A stretch of 10,049 nt of DNA, taken from the NCBI GenBank assembly GCA_021107495.1, contig JAIOSR010000201.1:1-10049 (forward strand), in the 5' to 3' direction. This stretch comes from Desulfobacterales bacterium. Its GTDB lineage: Bacteria; Desulfobacterota; DSM-4660; Desulfatiglandales; Desulfatiglandaceae. The position numbers and the translations under genes are program-made. A model generated the notes under the pieces. The model had not been told where the DNA came from and searched no databases. It saw only the letters and a list, made by a program, of their open reading frames with translations. Positions 1 to 7,392 of this stretch are shown here, piece after piece (positions within the stretch are counted from its first letter, which is position 1; the number at the start of each line of letters is the position of its first letter).

Positions 1-894
1 TCATGAAACCATTTCTTCAATGATGTCTTTTACCGGTCTGATCTCATTTATCAAGGCACTGATCTGACCGGCACCGGCCGGGTAGAGGTCGAAATCGCCT
101 TTGGACCAAGCCTTGTTGCGGTTGCCCGCGGCATATTCCTTGGAGAGATCCGCGCCGGAGGCCATGAGTCCTTCCAGTTTGGGGTTAATAATGGTCCGCA
201 TGGTAATGCCGCCCACAGGCAGCAACGTTGTTCCAGCGTCTCCGCAGCCGATTATGGCCTCTTTATAGGCCTGCCTCGCGGGGCTTTCTTCGGAGGCCAG
301 CAAGGCGGTCCCGATCTGCACGCCCTGAGCGCCGAGTGCCAGGGCAGCGCGGTATCCTCGGCGGTCGGCGATACCTCCGGCTGCTACAACAGGCAACTTG
401 ACTATGTCGCAGACCAATGGAACCAGAATCAGGTTGGTGGATTCAGGCCCGGCAGTGCGCAAACCACCCGATTCCGTACCGGAAGCGATCACCCCGTCCG
501 CGCCTGCGTCAGCGGCCTTAACGGCCGGTGGGGCGGCCAGACAGACGTGTAGGACTTTGAGACCCAGTTCTTTGATTTTTGGGTAGAGCTTTTTGGGCGA
601 ACCGGCAGAGGTAGTCACGGTCTTGACGCCTTCCTCGGTCAGTAGTTCGAGGATGGCATCGTTTTTTGGGTTTATGGCAATCATGAGATTGGCACCAAAA
701 GGCTTGTCAGTAAGCTCCCTTACCTCATTTATCATCCGCTTGATGTTGCCGAGGTCCCTTTCAAAACCCAGGGCCAGCATGCCGAAGGCACCGGCTTCGG
801 ATACGGCGGCAACCATCTTCGGGTCATTCAAATGGCCTATGGGACCTTGAATAATAGGGTGCTTGCAGCCCAGAATTTCCAGGAGTTGAGTCAT
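1..894 (-). CDS. NPD/FabK-family FMN-dependent oxidoreductase (nitronate monooxygenase-like)
   Basis: A complete 297-residue cytoplasmic TIM-barrel flavoprotein of the nitronate monooxygenase (2-nitropropane dioxygenase)/FabK family, which binds FMN without covalent attachment. Visible family marks are PIIQGP near residue 13, TSAGSPK at about 95-101, ESGG at 141-144, and the phosphate-binding part AAGGIADRRG (171-180) followed by GAQGVQIGTALL (188-199). The open frame extends 14 codons upstream, but the ATG at 894 is chosen because GGAGG lies 7 bases before it and the family N-terminus (MTQLLEILG) begins there. Active nitronate monooxygenases and FabK have a His directly after the ESGG/EAGG motif; here it is Leu145, so neither nitronate oxidation nor enoyl-ACP reduction can be assumed. 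It lies 176 bp downstream of AOR 1 and has its own strong ribosome binding site. Its base composition is richer in GC than the rest of the window. Family is sure; substrate is unknown. Confidence 0.88.
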   Translation of the reverse strand: MTQLLEILGCKHPIIQGPIGHLNDPKMVAAVSEAGAFGMLALGFERDLGNIKRMINEVRELTDKPFGANLMIAINPKNDAILELLTEEGVKTVTTSAGSPKKLYPKIKELGLKVLHVCLAAPPAVKAADAGADGVIASGTESGGLRTAGPESTNLILVPLVCDIVKLPVVAAGGIADRRGYRAALALGAQGVQIGTALLASEESPARQAYKEAIIGCGDAGTTLLPVGGITMRTIINPKLEGLMASGADLSKEYAAGNRNKAWSKGDFDLYPAGAGQISALINEIRPVKDIIEEMVS

Positions 895-900
895 TTCAAT

Positions 901-906
901 GCCTCC
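901..906 (-). promoter_or_regulatory. Ribosome binding site fixing the start of the FMN oxidoreductase
   Basis: The minus strand reads GGAGGC, with the GGAGG core 7 bases ahead of the ATG at 894. The alternative in-frame ATG at 936 has no comparable site and would add 14 residues without family similarity. Confidence 0.75.
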
Positions 907-1070
907 GTTCCGAGGAAGTATTAACTTTAGGTTCAATCAATCCGGGATACCACCCAAACTCTCTTAGGCACCGATTGACCGCATTAGCATTTCTCAGTGT
1001 TATACATCATCTCTTTTAAAAACTTTATCCTACATCGACACGGGGGCTCAATGAAAAACTTGGGGTCATG

Positions 1071-2996
1071 TCATCCTTTGGGGTTGGCGTATTTCTCCAA
1101 GCCCAGGCTTTTTAGCTTTTCATGCGAGGGCAATGCGGTGTTAGGATCCCATTCCCTTGCCTCACAGTATTTACTCACCACCTCGTCAATTTTGTTTTTA
1201 TCCAATTTTCTATCGTTAACAGAGCTATTATAGTATTTAGGCGCGAATTTTAGGTCTTCCCTTTTTTCTCCTGCTCGGGCGTTAAAAAGCCTGGATGCAT
1301 TAGATATTCTTTCTCCAGCTTTCCTTATGTCCTCTGGGGAGTATTCGATACCTATCAATGCACTCATAAGCTTACTGAAAATTTTTGGCCCTAATGACCA
1401 TGCCACGGGAGGTCTGATGCAGATGCCAAGGGAATTAACAACATTCAGATGGTCCTGAGCCGAGGCAGCCATATATGGAATGCTCGTAGTATTTTTTTCA
1501 AAATCGAATATTTTTTCCTTCCATTCATCGAGAATGTCCACTTTATCGACAACTTTCTTAGGGAGGCCAGGCTCATAAATATATTCACCCTCAGGGCACG
1601 GTGTTTTGTAATTCTCAACCGATGCCTGAACCCTCAGATGATCGCCGCCCCGCGGATTAATAAGAGCCCCAAATGTCCACACATCCCACCTGACACGGGG
1701 ATCTCGGATGTTTGTTTCCAGGCCTCTTGTCTGTGTGAGATATTCCTCTGAACCCCTCCCGATTTTTTTTGCAATCCTCACAGGACCCTCTGCCAGGAGG
1801 TCTCCAAAACCCTCCCGATATGCTATTTTGCGCATTAGTTCAAATACGAGACTTTCATCCCCCCACTTCAGCTCAAGTCCCTCGGTGTCCGATTTATCGA
1901 TAATGTTTTCTTCAAACAACTTAGTTGCAAAGCCTATGCTGGCTGCAGCAGTTGAGCAGTCAATCCCGAATTTTTGGAAATACTCAGTAGCCTTTGCAAT
2001 GGCCGGGAGATTTCTGAAACCCAGCCGCGCTCCGAAGTCCATAGTCGAGGTAATTTCTATACCTTTGATTTTTAGCCCCTTGTATGGCCCTTCATCAATT
2101 TCTACCCACGGAGAACAGGCGAGGGGGCAGGCAGTACATGCAAGACTTCTTTTTTTGTATTTAAGCAAGTTCTTTCTTCCCAAATTCTTGATGAAATCCT
2201 CCCCAACCAATTCACTTTGATCGTATCCCGTAACTGCTCCAAGATCGTAATTAACATCGACTGCCACCATAGAGCCAAATGTTGACCAAGGTTTAAATGT
2301 AGGATGGTTTGTTATACTTGACCTCATTTCAGAAACAGCTTCCTGGAATTTTTCGGGTTCTGCCACCGTAAGATCCCGGTTTCCTTTCACAACAACTGCC
2401 TTCAAATTTTTTGAACCCATTACTGCTCCCAGTCCTGTCCGGCCCCATGCACCATAAAACCCATTCTCTATGCTGGCAAATCGCACTAAATTTTCTCCTC
2501 CCACTCCTATGCAGGCCACGGATGCTTCCTTCTGGCCCAATTGGGCCTTGATTTCTCTAATTGTCTCCCATGAATTTTTGCCCCAAAGGTTCATCGCGTC
2601 AATGATACGAACATTTTCATTGTTGATGAAAATATACACTGGTTTTTCTGCTTTACCCTTGATAACAATATTATCATAACCGGCATATTTCAGTTCCGGA
2701 CCCCATGAATAACCGCTGTTTGATGTTCCCATCAATCCAGTCAAGGGAGATTTCGCCGATATTTCCGTCCTGTTAGCCGTTGGTGCGAATGTACCTACAA
2801 GAGGTCCAACGCCAAAAGTCAAAACATTCTTTTCGCTAAGTGCGTCGATTGACGGTTCCATTTCATCAAGGAGAATTTTTGTGTTCATCCCGAATCCCCC
2901 CAAAAAATCGGTGCCGTCTTTTGAAATCATTTCACATTCTGATATCTTGGAGTTACTTAGGTCTATAGTTAGAATTTTGCCACAATATCCGTGCAT
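1071..2996 (-). CDS. Tungsten-containing aldehyde:ferredoxin oxidoreductase, AOR 1
   Basis: A complete 641-residue AOR-family protein of slightly more than the usual length. The family catalyses reversible ferredoxin-linked oxidation of aldehydes to acids at a tungsten bis-pyranopterin centre in the cytoplasm. The N-terminal domain has GGFGMNTK (33-40), SPLTGLMG (83-90), ELKYAGYD (101-108) and the pterin-binding segment GRTGLGAVMGSKNLKA (185-200). The cluster motif CxxCxxxC is intact (Cys287, Cys290, Cys294), with the distant fourth ligand Cys526 in NSLGIC. Glu314 (in GIEIT) and His453 (in NPRGGDH) fall where AORs usually carry active-site Glu and His, judged by eye. Another family segment is LLAEG (400-404). 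The start is fixed by GAGGAGG shortly before the ATG and by a gap of 3 bases after ferredoxin 1, so the two are surely co-transcribed. This looks like a catalytically normal AOR; the natural aldehyde cannot be read from the sequence. Confidence 0.93.
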   Translation of the reverse strand: MHGYCGKILTIDLSNSKISECEMISKDGTDFLGGFGMNTKILLDEMEPSIDALSEKNVLTFGVGPLVGTFAPTANRTEISAKSPLTGLMGTSNSGYSWGPELKYAGYDNIVIKGKAEKPVYIFINNENVRIIDAMNLWGKNSWETIREIKAQLGQKEASVACIGVGGENLVRFASIENGFYGAWGRTGLGAVMGSKNLKAVVVKGNRDLTVAEPEKFQEAVSEMRSSITNHPTFKPWSTFGSMVAVDVNYDLGAVTGYDQSELVGEDFIKNLGRKNLLKYKKRSLACTACPLACSPWVEIDEGPYKGLKIKGIEITSTMDFGARLGFRNLPAIAKATEYFQKFGIDCSTAAASIGFATKLFEENIIDKSDTEGLELKWGDESLVFELMRKIAYREGFGDLLAEGPVRIAKKIGRGSEEYLTQTRGLETNIRDPRVRWDVWTFGALINPRGGDHLRVQASVENYKTPCPEGEYIYEPGLPKKVVDKVDILDEWKEKIFDFEKNTTSIPYMAASAQDHLNVVNSLGICIRPPVAWSLGPKIFSKLMSALIGIEYSPEDIRKAGERISNASRLFNARAGEKREDLKFAPKYYNSSVNDRKLDKNKIDEVVSKYCEAREWDPNTALPSHEKLKSLGLEKYANPKG

Positions 2997-2999
2997 GAC

Positions 3000-3239
3000 T
3001 TACTCCTCCTCTCTCTGAATAAAAATAAGAGCTTTGGTCGGGCAACTTTCCTCACATATCTTACAAGGGATACAACCATTCTTTATCACAATGTCAAATG
3101 TTCCCGCTTCCTCATGTCTAATGACCTTTATGTATGCCTTTTCTGGATTGAATACCCCAAAATAATTAAAAGAACATGCAAGAGCACAAGTCTTGCAACC
3201 TGTGCAAAGTCTTTGATCGATACCCAAATAATCATTCAT
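3000..3239 (-). CDS. Two-cluster 4Fe-4S ferredoxin paired with AOR 1 (ferredoxin 1)
   Basis: A 79-residue ferredoxin with two complete CxxCxxCxxxC motifs: Cys12, 15, 18, 22 and Cys56, 59, 62, 66, the latter followed by the usual Pro67. Each should hold one [4Fe-4S] cluster. The segment between the motifs is longer than in clostridial ferredoxins and contains ACSFNYFGVFNPEKA, matching ferredoxin 2 (ACSF-Y---FNP-K), so the two are paralogues. Its stop lies 3 bases before the AOR 1 start, making it the probable electron-carrying partner or subunit of that enzyme, comparable in role to AorA of the Aromatoleum AOR but with fewer clusters. Start ATG at 3239 is preceded by the purine run AAAGGGGG. 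It sits 181 bp after the acyl-CoA synthetase; I see no convincing promoter in that spacer, only a short TACCT/AGGTA inverted repeat. Confidence 0.92.
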   Translation of the reverse strand: MNDYLGIDQRLCTGCKTCALACSFNYFGVFNPEKAYIKVIRHEEAGTFDIVIKNGCIPCKICEESCPTKALIFIQREEE

Positions 3240-3420
3240 TAGCGGCCCCCTTTGTTCATGAAATATTCTTTTTGATTACATTACCTGTAAGGTACCTGCG
3301 AAGAAGAGTGCCATAATTTCGGCAACAGACCTCCAACCGCAAAGCAAGAAGGACAAGCATGTTATTTGTTTTGCAAGGATTTTTGTGGTAAAGCACTTCG
3401 GAAAGACTTTCTTCATATCA

Positions 3421-4941
3421 CTATGGAGCACCATACCTTTTTTTTACTTTCTCCCTGTCAGGCAACCCGTTTTCTATAACCGGAAAATCGGAAACTAATT
3501 CTACATATTGAGGTTTTTTATATCTTGCAATACGCTCACCAACAAAATCAATTATTTCTTGAGGTTCCACACTTTGATTTTTTATGACCTGGCAGACAGC
3601 CTTGATACCCTCCTTCCATTTGCTATCAGGCACACCGAAAACTACACAGTTCTCTATTGCCGGATGCTGAAGGATCACCCTCTCAACCTCGGCTGGATAA
3701 ACATTCTCGCCTCCCGGCTTGATAAGCTCCTTCTCGGCTTTGCGTCCCATATACCAGAGAAACCCGTTTTCATCGAAACGCCCCAGATCTCCAGTATGAT
3801 GCCATCCACCGCGAAATGTATAACGATTGTCTTCCGGTAACTTATAGTACCCTTTAAAAACCATAGGTCCTTTAATTGCAATTTCGCCTGTTTGCCCCAA
3901 GGATACAGCGCGTCCAGATTCGTCCTCAAGTCTCATCTGGACCAATGGCAACACTCTCCCGGCTGAACCGGGGGCTTCATCATACCTACCAAATGCAGCC
4001 AAGCAGGATGTCTCTGTCTGCCCGTAACTTGAATAGAAACATCCTCCTTTCACACGCTGGTATCTTTCTATGGTTTCCGGATTGTCCAGACCACCCACCG
4101 CCCTTAGAGAACTAATATCCATTCCTGTTTTTTCCTGCTGGTCCAGTATCTGTGCGAGGATGGGGGGGAACTCCAACATCACCGAGACTTTTTTCTCCTC
4201 TATAATCTCTAATGCCCTCAACGGATCAAATTTTTTCATATTGATAGTCAAGTTTCCTGTGTGAAAACAAGCCGCTGTCATAAAAAGTCCCCCCACATGA
4301 AAAAGAGGCAAGACGTTCAAATGAACACCATAGGGTGTCAAATTGAGCAGGCATGAAAAATGCATATTGGCACAAAGAAGATTACCGTGACTTAGTAACG
4401 CACCTCTTGACCTGCCAGCCACGGCAGCCGTATAGATAATTATGAAACCATCATCGGTTGATACCTGTTCCGGCTCAAATAAATCTCCATCATCCATCAA
4501 AGATTCAAAATCTGAAAAACTACCTTGTGCAAGGTCGAGATTGAAATATTTTTTTACCGAGGGAAGGTCGCCCTTCAATGCTTCAATGGTTTCTTGAAAC
4601 TCCCTGTCGACAAACAGCAGTTCGGGTTCACAATCATTTAAATTGTTGGCAACTTCCCCTGCTGATAGTCTCCAATTAATTGGCACCACTATGGCGCCTG
4701 AAGCAGCAGCCGCTCCGTAGAGAAGGAAATATTCAAGACTATTCCTGCCCAAAATGCCAATTCGGTCTCCTTTCTTGACTCCGGAATTTTGCAAACCACG
4801 AGCCAGAGAATCCACATCTTCCTTGTACTGCGAAAAGGTCAAGCTCCTGTTGTCAGTCAACTCGAGCCATGCCTCTCTTTCCTTGAAGGTGTCAGCATTA
4901 CGAATTATTACGTCATAAAAGGTAAAGTCATAAAGTCCCAT
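3421..4941 (-). CDS. Divergent AMP-binding acyl-CoA synthetase/ligase
   Basis: A complete 506-residue member of the ANL (adenylate-forming) superfamily, whose usual job is ATP-dependent joining of a carboxylic acid to CoA through an acyl-adenylate. In order it shows A4-like PLFHVGG (212-218), A5 SSYGQTET (304-311), A6 GEIAIKGP (352-359), A7 HTGDLG (382-387) and an A8 hinge region GRKAEKELIKPGGEN (399-413) with two extra residues compared with the usual GRxKD form. Two catalytic signatures are altered. The A3 phosphate loop, normally TSGTTGxPKG, reads TAAVAGRSRG (171-180). The A10 lysine, normally after the Gly of xSGK/xDGK, is Leu493 in ENGLPDREKVKKRYG. The frame is clean, so these are not sequencing frameshifts. 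A GGGAGA site lies 9 bases before the ATG. It sits between the two ferredoxin/AOR pairs, which suggests activation of the acid made or used by an AOR. Family is certain, substrate unknown, catalytic competence uncertain. Confidence 0.9.
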   Translation of the reverse strand: MGLYDFTFYDVIIRNADTFKEREAWLELTDNRSLTFSQYKEDVDSLARGLQNSGVKKGDRIGILGRNSLEYFLLYGAAAASGAIVVPINWRLSAGEVANNLNDCEPELLFVDREFQETIEALKGDLPSVKKYFNLDLAQGSFSDFESLMDDGDLFEPEQVSTDDGFIIIYTAAVAGRSRGALLSHGNLLCANMHFSCLLNLTPYGVHLNVLPLFHVGGLFMTAACFHTGNLTINMKKFDPLRALEIIEEKKVSVMLEFPPILAQILDQQEKTGMDISSLRAVGGLDNPETIERYQRVKGGCFYSSYGQTETSCLAAFGRYDEAPGSAGRVLPLVQMRLEDESGRAVSLGQTGEIAIKGPMVFKGYYKLPEDNRYTFRGGWHHTGDLGRFDENGFLWYMGRKAEKELIKPGGENVYPAEVERVILQHPAIENCVVFGVPDSKWKEGIKAVCQVIKNQSVEPQEIIDFVGERIARYKKPQYVELVSDFPVIENGLPDREKVKKRYGAP

Positions 4942-5083
4942 TTCTAGTTCTCTCCCGGAATGATTTTTAAGAAGTTTTGCTATAATATCGGACTATCACC
5001 CATCCCCCACTGTAAGCGAGGCATGGCAAGAAGCCCCAAAAATGGCCTCCATTGGCTTTATCCATATGATAAATCGGTTAATC

Positions 5084-5110
5084 AAAAAGAGGTGAGGAGT
5101 GCCCTCTTTT
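5084..5110 (-). terminator. Candidate intrinsic terminator after AOR 2
   Basis: The minus strand forms AAAAGAGG, a 10-base loop, then CCTCTTTT continuing into one more T: an 8-bp stem running straight into a U-run. The stem is weak (only GAGG/CCTC is GC-rich) and lies about 280 bases after the AOR 2 stop, so it may be partial. The matching A-run makes it look bidirectional. Confidence 0.4.
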
Positions 5111-5243
5111 CGAAATTTTTCGAGGAAAGGGCGACATCCATTCTTAAGATACGCAGCTGGCCTAAAAAACGAACCTCACTTTTAAAGAGAAGAAGCGAGA
5201 CCGCAGGGTGCGAACTCAATACCATCAAAAGCATTTAAGGAAC

Positions 5244-5278
5244 GACCGTTGAGGTCAGATATCTGCCGATAGGTCAGA
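5244..5278. repeat. Palindrome with direct repeats, operator-like
   Basis: A perfect 10-bp palindrome CAGATATCTG (5256-5265) overlaps the first of two direct repeats AGGTCAGA (5252-5259 and 5271-5278), 19 bases apart. Just before it GACC (5244-5247) and GGTC (5253-5256) form a second small inverted repeat. It could bind a dimeric regulator, but it is about 300 bases upstream of the acyl-CoA synthetase and about 120 bases beyond the AOR 2 stop, so a role is only a guess. Confidence 0.3.
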
Positions 5279-5388
5279 GACATATCAATGCTCGACAGAA
5301 TAGTCATCAATCCTTCTGTGAATTAGCTGTCTAATAGTTACACACTTCATTGCATACGGAATTTAATCTCCAGATTGACCTTCAATTG

Positions 5389-7323
5389 TTAAGACTTCTT
5401 CTCCAGAACTGATCGCCCTTCCTCTTCTAAATCGAGACGTTTAAGCGTTTCCATGGAGGGATTTCCTGTATCTTTATCCCACCCTCTCTCATCATAATAA
5501 TCATCCAATAGTTCATTTATATGTTTCTCGTTGAGAGGAGGATATTTCTTCTCCCCTACCACCAGAGCTTCATTCAACATCTTATGTGGCGGCATATCGT
5601 CTTTGCGAGAAGCCCCTTCTCTGACATTGAAAAGCCGTTGAAGATTCCAGATCCGTTCTCCCGCCTTTTGAAGCTCTTCGGAACTCATTTCAATACCTGT
5701 GGTTGCGTAGAATAAATCCCGATATATATCCAAAGTATATTGCGGGCCGATTTGAACCCGCATGCATTGGCCACAACTGTATGACATTGAGTTATAATCA
5801 TTAACCCATTTTAGCAATCTAGGTTTGCTCCAATTATTGGTGTCCAACTCTGACTCAGGGCAAATTTGATCAATAGCAGCTTCAGGAATACCTATGAGAG
5901 GTGCGTAATTTTTTATCGACTTTCCTTTTCTTGGCACGTAGGTTATTGAATATCCTCTGGCGTGGTGAGCACCCCTGGGATCCACTAACTGGCCGAAATT
6001 TTCTGTAAAGTGTTCCGACCTAAGGTCCATGGTAGGCTCAAGGCCTTTCACATGCACCGCATGCTCCTCTGCTCCCTTGCCTATTCTCTCGCTTGCAGCC
6101 TTAACGCCGTCTGCCAGGATATCCCCGATGTCTTCCCTGCGAGCAATCTTTTCCATCAGCTTGAATGCCGCATCAGCACTCCAATCCAGCTCCAAACCAC
6201 CGGTATCTTCTTTAGAGATGATACCGTTTTTATAAAGTTCAGTTGCAAAACCTATCATGATCGCCGAAGAAAAAGAGTCCATACCGTATATATCGGATAG
6301 ATAGGTACACTGAACACCATCATCCCAGTTTCTTATGCCGGCCTGATTAAAAGTTAAAGGGGTTCCCCATGGATTGGAAATCTTAAAAGTCAACCCGTCG
6401 TATTTTCCGCCCTGAATAGAAACAATGCCTTTGTCCCCTGCGGGGCAGCTCATGCAGGCGAAGTAGTTTTTCCATATTCTCTTCGCGTATTCTTTCTGAG
6501 TAAAATACACATCCGTTGCTTCAGGGATGCCTTCCGAAAAATTCTTTGTAACGCTTATACCCCTTTTGGCGTATTGCCCAATGTAATAATCAATGACCTT
6601 TCCTTCATTTCTCCACATGTCCAGGACAGGAGAGGCAGCCACCTTTTCACGCAACTCTTTAACCATCTTGCGAAATTTACCCCGCTGGGAGACCGTTATC
6701 CCCTTTGTGCCCCTGACGGCTATGGCTTTGAGGTTTTTTGAACCCATAACAGCACCCAGTCCTACCCTTGCAATCATGCCGCTCTTGTTTTCAACAATGT
6801 TTGCAAATCTTACCAACTTCTCACCGGCGGGTCCGATACAGCTGACCCAGTAGTCTCCCAGTTCAGCTCTTATTAAATCTGTTGTTTCATATACGTCCTT
6901 ACCCCACAGACCTTCGGCGTCCCTGATCTCCACATCATCATCAGTTATTGCCAGGTAAACCGGTTTTTCCGCCCTGCCGCTTATAACCAGATGATCATAT
7001 CCTGCATATTTGAGCATAGGCCCTATTGAAACTCCGGTCTGGGACTCACCCAGCAAACCTGTTAATGGAGATTTGGTAATTATTCCAGCCCTGGAACATC
7101 CTGGAATCGTGGTGCCTACGAAAGGACCCGAGCCATAGCAGATGACATTTTTTGGTGAAAGAGGATCAATCCCAGGTTCTATCAGGTCAAAGGCAAGTTT
7201 GGTGTTGATTCCCATTCCACCGATGTAATCCCTGATCAGATTTTCACCGAGCGGTTCTTTCCTTATGTCTCTGTTTGTCAGATCTATATATAAAATCTGA
7301 CCGGCAAATCCGTGATACTCCAT
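5389..7323 (-). CDS. AOR-family tungsten oxidoreductase with altered cluster and active-site residues, AOR 2
   Basis: A complete 644-residue AOR-family protein, collinear with AOR 1 over its whole length: GGMGINTK (35-42), SPLTGLLG (85-92), MLKYAGYD (103-110), pterin segment RVGLGAVMGSKNLKA (186-200), ILADG (402-406), and DPRGAHH (448-454) with His454 matching AOR 1 His453. Two changes stand out. The cluster motif is CxxCxxxD: Cys290 and Cys293 are kept but the third ligand is Asp297; the distant ligand Cys520 (SCGQC) is kept and Cys517 is extra. Ungapped alignment by eye with AOR 1 puts Asn317 where the usual active-site Glu stands. The enzyme may therefore carry a labile or three-iron cluster and act on a different substrate. 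AAGGAGG lies 6 bases before the ATG, and ferredoxin 2 ends 35 bases upstream, so the two form a unit. Family is certain; the reaction is not. Confidence 0.92.
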   Translation of the reverse strand: MEYHGFAGQILYIDLTNRDIRKEPLGENLIRDYIGGMGINTKLAFDLIEPGIDPLSPKNVICYGSGPFVGTTIPGCSRAGIITKSPLTGLLGESQTGVSIGPMLKYAGYDHLVISGRAEKPVYLAITDDDVEIRDAEGLWGKDVYETTDLIRAELGDYWVSCIGPAGEKLVRFANIVENKSGMIARVGLGAVMGSKNLKAIAVRGTKGITVSQRGKFRKMVKELREKVAASPVLDMWRNEGKVIDYYIGQYAKRGISVTKNFSEGIPEATDVYFTQKEYAKRIWKNYFACMSCPAGDKGIVSIQGGKYDGLTFKISNPWGTPLTFNQAGIRNWDDGVQCTYLSDIYGMDSFSSAIMIGFATELYKNGIISKEDTGGLELDWSADAAFKLMEKIARREDIGDILADGVKAASERIGKGAEEHAVHVKGLEPTMDLRSEHFTENFGQLVDPRGAHHARGYSITYVPRKGKSIKNYAPLIGIPEAAIDQICPESELDTNNWSKPRLLKWVNDYNSMSYSCGQCMRVQIGPQYTLDIYRDLFYATTGIEMSSEELQKAGERIWNLQRLFNVREGASRKDDMPPHKMLNEALVVGEKKYPPLNEKHINELLDDYYDERGWDKDTGNPSMETLKRLDLEEEGRSVLEKKS

Positions 7324-7354
7324 TGAAAACCTCCTTTTTGTGCTCTTTCTTTAA

Positions 7355-7392
7355 CGCCTCAATCGCTCCAAGCAACCGCCTCAATCGCTCCA
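7355..7392. repeat. 16-bp tandem direct repeat at the end of ferredoxin 2
   Basis: The 16-mer CGCCTCAATCGCTCCA occurs at 7355-7370 and 7377-7392, a 22-base period. Read on the minus strand, the first-met copy encodes part of the ferredoxin YGAIEA segment, while the second is in another frame and supplies the end WSD and the TGA stop. A small local duplication therefore appears to have shaped the C-terminus. Confidence 0.8.

Larger units (their letters stand above)
4942..5388. other. 447-bp intergenic region between AOR 2 and the acyl-CoA synthetase
   Basis: No convincing gene is seen. A plus-strand open frame at 4960-5238 has no ribosome binding site and no family-like sequence. The region holds a terminator-like hairpin on the minus strand (5084-5110), a TCGAAA/TTTCGA inverted repeat just beside it (near 5110-5124), and a palindrome with flanking direct repeats (5244-5278). 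On the minus strand a TATTAT box lies about 40 bases upstream of the acyl-CoA synthetase start and could be a -10 element, but no matching -35 is visible. The layout suggests that the AOR 2 transcript ends here and that the acyl-CoA synthetase/ferredoxin 1/AOR 1 unit starts here. Confidence 0.5.

Noticed and set aside
1708..2220. Plus-strand open frame of 170 codons inside AOR 1
   Set aside because: It lies wholly antisense to a clear AOR coding region and shows no domain; it is an open-frame shadow.
5000..5040. Possible sigma-54 promoter (GG...GC) upstream of the acyl-CoA synthetase on the minus strand
   Set aside because: The GG and GC elements in TTGGGGCTTCTTGCCATGC do not have the required 10-base spacing in any register.
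5196..5225. tRNA T-loop-like stretch GGGTGCGAACTC
   Set aside because: No matching acceptor, D or anticodon arms can be laid out around it; the arm itself does not pair properly.
4960..5238. Plus-strand open frame of 92 codons in the long spacer
   Set aside because: No ribosome binding site before the ATG, no recognisable domain, a composition rich in Lys/Arg/Ser as in random frames, and it runs through the hairpin at 5084-5110.
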